Assembly (NCBI RefSeq): GCF_014640615.1
Contig: NZ_BMHH01000001.1
Span: 124,001 to 188,000, forward strand
Length of the DNA stretch: 64,000 bases
Direction of reading: 5' to 3'
Source of the DNA: Paramesorhizobium endophyticum
Lineage (GTDB): Bacteria > Pseudomonadota > Alphaproteobacteria > Rhizobiales > Rhizobiaceae
Of the stretch, positions 9,996 to 16,511 are shown one piece after another. Every line of letters starts with the position of its first letter. Position 1 is the first letter of the stretch. The notes beneath the pieces are model-generated. The model was not told the DNA's origin. It saw nothing but the letters and a program-made list of their open reading frames with translations, and did not search any database. Position numbers and translations under genes: made by a program.

Positions 9996-11437
9996 TACGC
10001 ATTCCCTGGATTTGGCCGGGAGTGACGCCATGCGCCGTCCCGCGACATCAATTCCGTCAATATGCCCTCGCGCAAGCCCCGGTCGGCGACGCGTAATCTC
10101 TGGCTCGGCCAGACATTGCGGATGGCGTCGAGAATGGCGCAGCCGGCGAGCACGAGATCGGCCCGGTCCGCGCCGATGCAGGGGTTGGCGACGCGCGCGT
10201 CGAAATCCCAGGAGAGGAGCCGGGCGGTCATGCTGGTCACATCGTCCTTGTCCATCCACATGCCGTCGATGCGCCTGCGATCATAGCGTTCAAGCCCCAG
10301 ATGGATGCCCGCCAGCGTCGTTACCGTGCCTGAGGTGCCGATCAGATGGAAGCGCGGGCTTTCCGCCAGTTCGCCCAGCTTGTGCCGGTCCGAGAAACCC
10401 TCGATCATCTCGGCGACATGGCCGACCATGGCGGCGAAGCTTTCGCGCGTCACCACACGACCGCCAAAGCGCTCGGCAAGGGTGACGACGCCGATGGGCA
10501 GCGAGGTCCAGGCGACGATATGCTCGGCCAGGCGTGGCGAGCGGCGGCGCGACACATCGATGAGCGCGATCTCGGACGAGCCGCCGCCAATATCGAAAAG
10601 CACGATGGCCTCCGCGTCACGGTCGACCAGCGTGCCGCAGCCTGAGACGGCAAGGCGCGCCTCGGTCTGCCGGTCGACGATCTCAAGCTCGAGGCCGGTC
10701 TCTTCCTTCACGCGCGCCAGGAATTCCGCGCCGTTCTCAGCCGCGCGGCAGGCCTCGGTGGCGATCAACCGCGATTTGCTAACGGTCTTGGAGGCAAGCT
10801 TGTCGCTGCAGATCTTCAATGCCTCGACGGCGCGGTTCATGGCGTTGTCGCCAAGCCTGCTGGTCGAGCCCAGCCCCTCGCCCAGCCTGACGATGCGCGA
10901 AAAGGCATCCACCACGCGGAACTGGCCGGGCCGTGTCGGCGACGCCACCAGCAGGCGGCAATTGTTGGTGCCAAGGTCGAGCGCGGCATAGAGCGGAGCG
11001 TTATCGGCCCGCGCTGCGGGGGAAATCCGCACCCCGCCTTGCGGCCTTGCCGTTCCCGCCGGCGCGGCGCGTTTTTCCTGTGCCGCGTCGGGCGCAGGCG
11101 CGGCGATCGCACGGCCTCTCCCGCGCTTCGAGCGGCGGCGGTGGGTGGGTTTGGCGGACGCGGATGGGGCGGGGCCCGGCTCGGCGGGGCTGACGGCATG
11201 CGCCGCGCCGCCACGCGCTTTCGCCTTGCCGCGCCGGCGACGGCGCGCGCGTTTTTTCTCTTCACCATCGGGGCGCCCCGAATCGGCAGCCGGACGCGGC
11301 TCGGCCGATGCGGTCCTTGGCCGGCGATGCTTCCGCCTGGCCTTCACGGTGGACTTGCGGACATCATCCGCTACCCAATTGCCACCGGACGCCCCATCAA
11401 ATGACGCGAAGCTCGCGTCCTCGTCGGGGTTCTTCAA
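9995..11437 (-). CDS. Ppx/GppA family exopolyphosphatase / pppGpp phosphatase
   Basis: A 480-residue protein. The ASKHA-fold phosphatase core starts near residue 149 with YAALDLGTNNCRLLVA and continues with the second phosphate-binding loop FDIGGGSSE and IGTSGTVTTLAG. It should hydrolyse polyphosphate and/or the pentaphosphate alarmone. Residues 30-145 form a long arginine/lysine/alanine/proline-rich, probably disordered extension that core family members lack; it could bind nucleic acid or polyphosphate. ppx-rlmE adjacency is common in this order. Confidence 0.88.
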   Translation of the reverse strand: MKNPDEDASFASFDGASGGNWVADDVRKSTVKARRKHRRPRTASAEPRPAADSGRPDGEEKKRARRRRRGKAKARGGAAHAVSPAEPGPAPSASAKPTHRRRSKRGRGRAIAAPAPDAAQEKRAAPAGTARPQGGVRISPAARADNAPLYAALDLGTNNCRLLVASPTRPGQFRVVDAFSRIVRLGEGLGSTSRLGDNAMNRAVEALKICSDKLASKTVSKSRLIATEACRAAENGAEFLARVKEETGLELEIVDRQTEARLAVSGCGTLVDRDAEAIVLFDIGGGSSEIALIDVSRRRSPRLAEHIVAWTSLPIGVVTLAERFGGRVVTRESFAAMVGHVAEMIEGFSDRHKLGELAESPRFHLIGTSGTVTTLAGIHLGLERYDRRRIDGMWMDKDDVTSMTARLLSWDFDARVANPCIGADRADLVLAGCAILDAIRNVWPSQRLRVADRGLREGILTELMSRDGAWRHSRPNPGNA

Positions 11438-11600
11438 GGTCTTGTCCTCAAAGCGCCGCGCGAACTTGTCAAAAGACGCAGGCAGGCGCTGTCACTCTTC
11501 TTGTTGTGAACAATGTAACAGCGCTTTGTAAAATAACCAAGGGCTCGGAAGAGTTTTGGGTTAGCCGCAGGATCTTATCCATAAGTCTGCAACTTTGGGA

Positions 11601-12008
11601 TCATGCTTTATCCTTCGGCCTCTTCGCCAGCATATGGCCGACCCAACCGGCCAGAAGCGAAAGGGCGACGACAGATACGATATGGAAGGTGGCACGCATG
11701 GGCTCGCCACCGAGCATGAGCAGGATCGTCTCGACGCTCATGGCGGAAAAGGTCGTAAAGCCGCCGCAGATGCCGCCCATCACGAATTGCCGCGCCGCCA
11801 GGCCGACATGCCAGCGGCCAGCGGGGCCGGTCGATGCAGCGAAGAAGACGATGACGAAGGAACCGACAATGTTGACGAGGGCGGTTGCCCAGAGCGGATT
11901 TGCCCCGAGTTCCGCGATGGCTGCCCCGCTCAGGAAACGCAAAAACGCCCCCACGCCTGCGCCGCAGCCAACCGCCAAATAAAGTTTTGCTGTTTCTGCT
12001 CGCCTCAT
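11601..12008 (-). CDS. crcB: Fluoride exporter CrcB/Fluc, second copy
   Basis: A 135-residue, four-helix membrane protein. GAGVGAFLRF, NIVGSFVIVFF and GICGGFTTFSAMSVE are Fluc hallmarks, with the pore asparagine in the second and the TTFS track in the third. I chose ATG at 12008 because AGGGG lies six bases upstream; a longer frame to 12026 would overlap the preceding gene. Fluc proteins act as dual-topology homodimers or as antiparallel pairs; two tandem genes suggest a heterodimer here. Confidence 0.88.
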   Translation of the reverse strand: MRRAETAKLYLAVGCGAGVGAFLRFLSGAAIAELGANPLWATALVNIVGSFVIVFFAASTGPAGRWHVGLAARQFVMGGICGGFTTFSAMSVETILLMLGGEPMRATFHIVSVVALSLLAGWVGHMLAKRPKDKA

Positions 12009-12015
12009 TATCCCC

Positions 12016-12435
12016 TCATGCGGCAAGAGAGAAACCGGCGAAGGCGGCGGCCACGCTCAGAATGGCGGACGTGGCTATATAAAAGAACGCCGGAGGCAAG
12101 CGCCCTTCCCTCGTCATATCGAGGCTTTGCAGGACGAAGGACGAAACGGTGGTATAGCCGCCGAGCACGCCGACCATGGCGAATTCGTGGAACATGTCGC
12201 TTGCGAAAAGGCCGCCAGCGGAATGGGCCAGCCCGGCGACCGAGCCGGCGAGGAACGCACCGCTCACATTCACCACAAGCGTGCCCCAGGGAAAGGCCCT
12301 CCCCGCCCGGCCATCGACAAATCGGGCGAAGGAAAACCGGGCGATTCCGCCGATAAACCCGCCAACCAGCACAAGAAGACACGCCCCGATGCTCATTGGC
12401 CCCCTCGGTCGCTTAATTCGCCGCAACACCTGCAT
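12016..12435 (-). CDS. crcB: Fluoride exporter CrcB/Fluc, first copy
   Basis: A 139-residue four-helix protein with GGFIGGIARF, NVSGAFLAG and GVLGGYTTVSSFVLQ, so it has the Fluc fold with TTVS in place of TTFS. An alternative ATG at 12396, with GAGGGGG just upstream, would remove 13 basic residues. It is the upstream partner of the second crcB, with seven bases between its stop and the next start. No crcB-type fluoride riboswitch was recognised upstream. Confidence 0.87.
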   Translation of the reverse strand: MQVLRRIKRPRGPMSIGACLLVLVGGFIGGIARFSFARFVDGRAGRAFPWGTLVVNVSGAFLAGSVAGLAHSAGGLFASDMFHEFAMVGVLGGYTTVSSFVLQSLDMTREGRLPPAFFYIATSAILSVAAAFAGFSLAA

Positions 12436-12637
12436 TTATCGGCCTCTCATAGCACCGGACAGGCACGCGGGATATGGACGCCTTCACCATTCCTCATCAA
12501 TATTCCGAAAATGCGTTTTCAGGGACTTGATTGAACCGGCAAATATGCTAGAAGGCGGCACCGAACGAGAGAGCGGTGCGCAAATCGCATCACCCACGTT
12601 CGGTCACGGTTCCAAAACGTTGGAATGACTGGCGTTT

Positions 12638-12711
12638 TGGGGAATAGGTTAACGGTAGACCCACGGACTCTGACTCCGTTAGTCCTGGTTCGAATCCAGG
12701 TTCCCCAGCCA
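12638..12711 (+). tRNA. tRNA-Gln (CTG anticodon)
   Basis: The acceptor arms TGGGGAA and TTCCCCA pair, the T-arm contains GGTTCGAATCC, and the anticodon loop CTCTGAC reads CTG, decoding CAG. The CCA end is encoded at 12709-12711. The gene's 3' end is the left attachment core of the integrated element and remains intact. Confidence 0.97.
12695..12711. other. attL core
   Basis: TCCAGGTTCCCCAGCCA, identical to 29329-29345. It is the 3' end of the tRNA-Gln gene, covering part of the T-arm, the acceptor strand and CCA. Confidence 0.92.
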
Positions 12712-12763
12712 ACGGTGTTTTTCTCAATGATTTCAAGCGTTTAGCGAACATTAGAAAATGCTA

Positions 12764-12772
12764 AGTGTTACA
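12764..12772. other. Candidate integrase arm site near attL
   Basis: AGTGTTACA, sharing GTGTTACA with two copies at the other end of the element (29235-29242 and 29248-29255). Position and repetition suggest arm-type binding sites, but no binding data exist. Confidence 0.35.
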
Positions 12773-12915
12773 CTCTTGTGGATGATCCACATGGGGTAAA
12801 CGGGCGGATATTGGCACATTCCCAATCATGACGAATCGCCGGGCCGGACTCTGGTCGGGGCGATCTTCAGGCGAGTGAGAAACCATGTTGTGAAATCCTC
12901 GCTGCACAACCTTGC

Positions 12916-13503
12916 GTGTGCGGAATCCGTCGCATATCAGAAGACGGCATTTTGAGTTCGGGGGCAGTCGGAATGTGTGCAGCGCTCATGCCATGGGCCA
13001 AATGGCTTGCGTTTAGCGGCTTGGTCTTGACGACAATTGCAGGTTTATTGCTAACATCTACAGCAACCAAGGTATATAAATGGATATCACGATTTGAGAT
13101 TCAAAATACATTTAACGCATTGAAGAAGATAGCAGCGAAACACGAAGCGCTTGAGAGGGCAACTACAATACCGCCATTGTTGGTTGGATCTGAAATAGTT
13201 TCAGATAGGCTTAATTCAAAGCGCAATGGCGGCCTTTTTGGTCTTGCTCCAGCAAGATACTCTTTGAGACGTGCGCATGATAAAATACGGAAGAACTTAA
13301 ATCTGTCACCGCAGGCGATAGAAAAACCTGCGCCGATATTACGCACGGATTTAATCGAACTCAGTCACAAACAGGTAAGAGAAGCTCTTGAGCGCTCGCT
13401 AGACAATACTGTGCTTTCTGAAAACCGCTACTTTAAATTGGCGGTATGGACCTTCATTATTGGATCATGCTTACAGTTGGTTGCGAGTTGGCCTAGCTGC
13501 TAA
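12916..13503 (+). CDS. Hypothetical membrane protein
   Basis: A 195-residue protein of unknown function. A hydrophobic helix near the N-terminus (WLAFSGLVLTTIAGLLLTST) and another near the C-terminus (VWTFIIGSCLQLVASW) flank a charged central region, so it is probably a two-helix membrane protein. A start at 12973 (MCAALMPW) is plausible and would place the first helix closer to the N-terminus. Base composition is more AT-rich than the host, fitting recent acquisition. It is the leftmost gene of the element, transcribed towards the regulator genes. Confidence 0.6.
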   Translation: MCGIRRISEDGILSSGAVGMCAALMPWAKWLAFSGLVLTTIAGLLLTSTATKVYKWISRFEIQNTFNALKKIAAKHEALERATTIPPLLVGSEIVSDRLNSKRNGGLFGLAPARYSLRRAHDKIRKNLNLSPQAIEKPAPILRTDLIELSHKQVREALERSLDNTVLSENRYFKLAVWTFIIGSCLQLVASWPSC

Positions 13504-13574
13504 AAAAAACAGCATAGCGGCATTCTCCCCGATACTTGTTGTCGAATCCAGCACCTGCCTCTTGAGATAACAAA

Positions 13575-13602
13575 AAGCCCGCCGGTTTTCATCGGCGGGC
13601 TT
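13575..13602 (-). terminator. Rho-independent terminator of the 13.6-14.9 kb operon
   Basis: A ten-bp stem AAGCCCGCCG/CGGCGGGCTT with an eight-base loop. Read leftward it is followed by a run of T, so it ends the two-gene minus-strand operon just upstream. It may also stop the converging gene at 13503. Confidence 0.8.
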
Positions 13603-13639
13603 CGTGTTTAGTTGTGGCAAGCGGGCCGACGACGCGGCA

Positions 13640-13888
13640 CTACTTCCGCCTATAGGTCCAGATTTCACGGAACGTAGCAGGACTAAGTTCCCGCTGCATA
13701 TAGTCCTCAGTCAGAGAATCGGCCCGTGTGCGATCAATAAGGGCGGCGGGCGTCATAAACTTCTTTTCTAAAAGCTCATCGATAGCTTGCGCCGACAAAC
13801 CCCAGCGCTCATATTCCACCTTAGCATCGCGGCGATGAACATGTGTGGCATAGTCTGCCGCCGCACGAATATCTTCATGGTCAAGCAT
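13640..13888 (-). CDS. Hypothetical small protein of the element
   Basis: An 82-residue charged protein, no family recognised. It contains a YERWGLSAQAIDELLEKKFM segment that could form a helical, possibly DNA-binding, unit. ATG at 13888 overlaps the stop of the upstream gene as TGATG, so it is translationally coupled to it. It ends before a strong terminator. Confidence 0.6.
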   Translation of the reverse strand: MLDHEDIRAAADYATHVHRRDAKVEYERWGLSAQAIDELLEKKFMTPAALIDRTRADSLTEDYMQRELSPATFREIWTYRRK

Positions 13889-14865
13889 CAAGCAGTTTCC
13901 TTATTTTCGTTGATAAGAATCTGATGGAAAGTCCAACTATCGGCCTTAGATAAAAGGGACCGGAAGGCTTCGAGATCGTCGCCAAGGCGCTCCCGGATAA
14001 AGTCGGCGGCTTCGTAGGCCGTCTGGCGCTGAAGGTCGCGTTCCACCTGCCGCGCCTCATGTTCCCTTTGCTGTTCTTCCTCACGCTTCTGCTTCGCCTT
14101 GAGGCGGTTATCCTTCTCGCGCGCCTTCTTCGCCGTCGCGGTTTCCCACTTTTGGCGCTCCTTCTGGATTTCGGCTTCCGTCTTTCCGGCTCCGGTCAGT
14201 TCTTTCGCTCGCGCCTGCCATGCCTGTTCGTCCTCGCGCTTCTGGCGCTCTGCTTCGGCCTGCTCGTGCTCTGCCTGCTTCCGGGCGCGTTCTTCGTCCG
14301 CTGCCCGCTGCCTAGCCTCCGCAATGCGGCGTTCCACGTCCTGCTTTGTTGGGACCACGCCGGATGTGATTTCCTGAACCACCGCATTACGCACGTCTTC
14401 CGGGGTTGCCTTCGCGGCCAACTTGTAGACCGTGGCGGGCGGAAGGATTTCAACAACCTTTGGCACATCGGCGAAGTGCAACGCGGTGTTGATGTAGTTC
14501 CATGCCGAACCCTTCGACATTTCAAATTCGATCTTCAACCACTTATCGAAATGGCCGGAAATGCTATCCTTGATCCTGATAAGGTCTTTGCCTGTTTCGA
14601 TAAGGCCAGCGACAGCGGCGCGGTGACGGCTGTTGATGCGCGAAGCGGTCGCCTGTAGCTCTGCGGCCTCGCTTGCTTCCAAGGAAGCATAGAAAGCATC
14701 GCGTTCGTTCGCGGGCGCGGTCGGTAAGGCCGGGATGGCCGGGACAGAAACCACAAGGGCCAAAGGTGCCGGTTCAGGTGCAATGCTCGTGCCGCTGCTG
14801 CTCAAATCAAGATCGGCAAGCGTGTCATCAGGATCGGCGATGATTGTATTTGCGAGTGCTGCCAT
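13888..14865 (-). CDS. DUF3102-like coiled-coil protein
   Basis: A 325-residue protein. The middle part (GKDLIRIKDSISGHFDKWLK, then FEMSKGSAWNYINTA) resembles DUF3102/plasmid-phage proteins that carry a short HTH-like unit. It is followed by about 130 residues very rich in E, K, R, Q and A, a probable long coiled coil. ATG at 14865 is chosen because AAGGAGG lies just upstream; the longer frame has no such site. A role in DNA binding or regulation is inference only. It is the first gene of a two-gene operon. Confidence 0.65.
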   Translation of the reverse strand: MAALANTIIADPDDTLADLDLSSSGTSIAPEPAPLALVVSVPAIPALPTAPANERDAFYASLEASEAAELQATASRINSRHRAAVAGLIETGKDLIRIKDSISGHFDKWLKIEFEMSKGSAWNYINTALHFADVPKVVEILPPATVYKLAAKATPEDVRNAVVQEITSGVVPTKQDVERRIAEARQRAADEERARKQAEHEQAEAERQKREDEQAWQARAKELTGAGKTEAEIQKERQKWETATAKKAREKDNRLKAKQKREEEQQREHEARQVERDLQRQTAYEAADFIRERLGDDLEAFRSLLSKADSWTFHQILINENKETA

Positions 14866-15013
14866 ATTGTCCTCCTTCGCGTGTCTAACGGTTGGACAGG
14901 GACAAGGCGGCAAGCAATGCTTTGTCCCTGCGACTAACGGGACTTCCCATTAGTCACATATTTCGTTGGTTTTCAAAAGGATTTCATAGGTTAATGACAA
15001 GTGCCTGATTTTA

Positions 15014-15217
15014 TTAAGCAACTAGGCGCGCTGTCATGTCCTTCCCTTCGTTCAAGCAGTCCTCCGGCCATATGCCGCCATCCTCGCCCACCGCCTGAAC
15101 AAGTTGGGTGCGAAGGTCGTCGGGCGCTGCCGGGTCGAACGTCCGGGCGATGTGCTCCAGCTTGTCGAGCATGGTGTGGTAGGTGTCGCTGGCGATGTAG
15201 ATATCCTGATTGGTCAT
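15014..15217 (-). CDS. Hypothetical small phage protein
   Basis: A 67-residue acidic protein, no family recognised (MTNQDIYIASDTYHTMLDKL start). ATG at 15217 has GAGGGAG about six bases upstream. It is divergent from the ribbon-helix-helix gene across a palindrome-rich gap, suggesting shared control. Confidence 0.55.
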   Translation of the reverse strand: MTNQDIYIASDTYHTMLDKLEHIARTFDPAAPDDLRTQLVQAVGEDGGIWPEDCLNEGKDMTARLVA

Positions 15218-15241
15218 TTGCGGCTCCCTCTGCAAATCAGT

Positions 15242-15290
15242 AACCGCTTGTTAAACGGTTTCGTTTAATCCGTCAATAAACGATACCGTT
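15242..15290. promoter_or_regulatory. Candidate operator array between divergent small genes
   Basis: Inverted repeats AACCG-9-CGGTT (15242-15260), AAACG-4-CGTTT (15253-15266) and AACG-4-CGTT (15279-15290). The last two have centres 25 bp apart and share the AACG-N4-CGTT pattern. They lie upstream of the ribbon-helix-helix gene, which may bind them. Confidence 0.45.
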
Positions 15291-15345
15291 AACGTGAGGG
15301 AAATCCGGTTGACCAAGATAGGCGATAGCGAATATGGAGCGGTGT

Positions 15346-15519
15346 ATGGGTAGACCTCCTTTGAATATGAACGCGACAACACTTCGGTTTCCGGCGGAAA
15401 CGCTGAAACGGATTGATGATCTTGTCGGTAAGAAGCACCGCGCGAAGTTCATTCGCGAGGCGGTTGAGCGTGAACTTGAGCGGGCAGAAAAAGCCCTCCC
15501 ACCAAATTCAGAAAAGTGA
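15346..15519 (+). CDS. Ribbon-helix-helix DNA-binding protein
   Basis: A 57-residue protein. TTLRFPAETLKRIDDLVGKK forms the strand-helix portion and KFIREAVERELERAE the second helix of a CopG/Arc-type RHH dimer. ATG at 15346 is preceded by GGAG; an earlier ATG at 15334 lacks such a site. No toxin gene is adjacent, so it is more likely a repressor of this element's divergent promoters than an antitoxin. Confidence 0.7.
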   Translation: MGRPPLNMNATTLRFPAETLKRIDDLVGKKHRAKFIREAVERELERAEKALPPNSEK

Positions 15520-15811
15520 GAGGGCTGCCGGACGCGAAAGAATGGAAGCCGCCGCGTCCGGCGTTCTTGTTTTCCTCAACCTCAACCGGCCACGAGAAAC
15601 CCGGCTGACACTTACCTTATAGCGCTCGCCGGGATGGGATGCAGACGATTGTGAGCGAAAAGGAAAACCCTCGCCGGGAAGGTGATGGAATGTCGGGATG
15701 GGTGTCACTCGGTCGCCTTCGGCTCCCTCCCTGCGCGGCCTTCGGCCTTGCCCGCTCGCTTGCGCTCGCGAACTATCTTCAGTTTCTGCTATCAGATGTT
15801 TTCTTCATGAT

Positions 15812-15920
15812 ACCTGCGGAAATAGGCTTATCCCCCCTTCGACTGAAACAGCACATAAGACCGACGCAAAGGTCGGCGGCTATTCGTTCCAGTCGAGGGG
15901 ATTTCCTGCGTCTAACAGGT
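15812..15920. ncRNA. Candidate structured RNA
   Basis: Nested pairing over about 110 bases: ACCTG with CAGGT (15812/15916), GGAAAT with ATTTCC (15818/15901), CCCC plus TCGACTG with CAGTCGAGGGG (15834-15845/15890-15900, one bulged base), AAC with GTT, and an apical hairpin CCGAC-GCAAAG-GTCGG (15861-15876). The DNA alone cannot show the transcribed strand. No family recognised. Confidence 0.35.
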
Positions 15921-16310
15921 GGTGAAGAGCTATTGTAGGGTCGTTTCCCAACTAGGCGGCTTCCATTTGCCTAGCGTTGCTCCGATATCCTGCCCTTGCG
16001 GGCAAAGCGGTAAGCGCCACGTTCGACTTTCCTTCAATCGATACGTGACAGGACGTTGTGGTTGCTGATCCTGTCAGCTTTTCACATTGCGTCCATCTTT
16101 TATTGCATCCATTTCACGCGGTTGCCCGGTGCGGCGATAACCCTGCTGAAGCGTCCGATGTTCTCCATCGGGGAGCCGGTCAGCACGATCTTCCGTTCGT
16201 CTCTGGCGGACTGATAGCGCCGGTCAGGTTCCCGGTGTCGCCCTTCGTATTCAAAGCCAGTATAGTTCTTTCGGAGCTAACGACACTCCGGAAGATTTGC
16301 CGCTCTGGCC

Positions 16311-16340
16311 TTGACAAAATAGAACGAAAATTCTACTTTG
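16311..16340 (+). promoter_or_regulatory. Promoter with overlapping palindrome
   Basis: TTGACA (16311-16316), an 18-base spacer and TACTTT (16335-16340). The palindrome TAGAA-6-TTCTA (16321-16336) lies within the spacer and touches the -10, the usual place for a repressor site. Confidence 0.5.
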
Positions 16341-16346
16341 ATATTC

Positions 16347-16409
16347 AAGCAGTTAGCGGCTGCTTATTCTCTAGATGCCCGGCGGAAAGCACACGCCGGG
16401 CATTTTTTG
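16347..16409 (+). ncRNA. Candidate short regulatory RNA
   Basis: The transcript expected from the promoter at 16311-16340 is about 63 bases. It holds a hairpin AAGCAG/CTGCTT (16348-16366) and then a nine-bp terminator hairpin followed by TTTTTT. It has no start codon with a ribosome site. It runs towards the 3' end of the tape measure gene. Confidence 0.45.
16377..16409 (+). terminator. Rho-independent terminator
   Basis: TGCCCGGCG (16377-16385) pairs perfectly with CGCCGGGCA (16395-16403) around a nine-base loop, followed by six T. Confidence 0.85.
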
Positions 16410-16426
16410 CATTATAGCGAAAAATT

Positions 16427-16493
16427 TGTGCGAACGCACAAATTGCTGTTGATTTCTACATTATAGCCGAACGCACTGTATAAGTGAATACTT
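16427..16493. repeat. Short palindromes and direct repeats next to the tape measure gene
   Basis: TTGTGCG-AA-CGCACAA (16427-16442) is a perfect palindrome. AAGT-GAAT-ACTT (16482-16493) is a second one. CATTATAGC followed by GAACGCAC occurs twice (from 16411 and from 16460). They lie 3' of the phage operon; they may be protein-binding sites. Confidence 0.4.
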
Positions 16494-16511
16494 ACTTTCT
16501 GACGTGGCGAA

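Larger units (their letters stand above)
15520..16511. other. About 1 kb without a convincing gene
   Basis: The only open frames here (about 100-120 codons) have poor start context and unlikely composition, so I do not call them. The segment does hold a strongly base-paired unit at 15812-15920, a promoter-hairpin-terminator unit at 16311-16409, and short palindromes at 16427-16442 and 16482-16493. Confidence 0.6.

Noticed and set aside
12436-12637. Possible fluoride riboswitch before crcB
   Set aside because: No recognisable crcB-motif pairing or conserved core found by eye.
15346-15519. Toxin-antitoxin reading of the RHH gene
   Set aside because: No toxin-like gene lies next to it; the neighbour at 15014-15217 is divergent and shows no toxin motif.
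15639-15938. Open frame of about 100 codons on the plus strand in the element
   Set aside because: Composition is unlike a protein gene, start context is weak, and it runs through the paired segment at 15812-15920.
16058-16417. Open frame of about 119 codons on the plus strand
   Set aside because: It spans a good promoter and terminator pair and has no ribosome site or recognisable domain; a small RNA explains the segment better.
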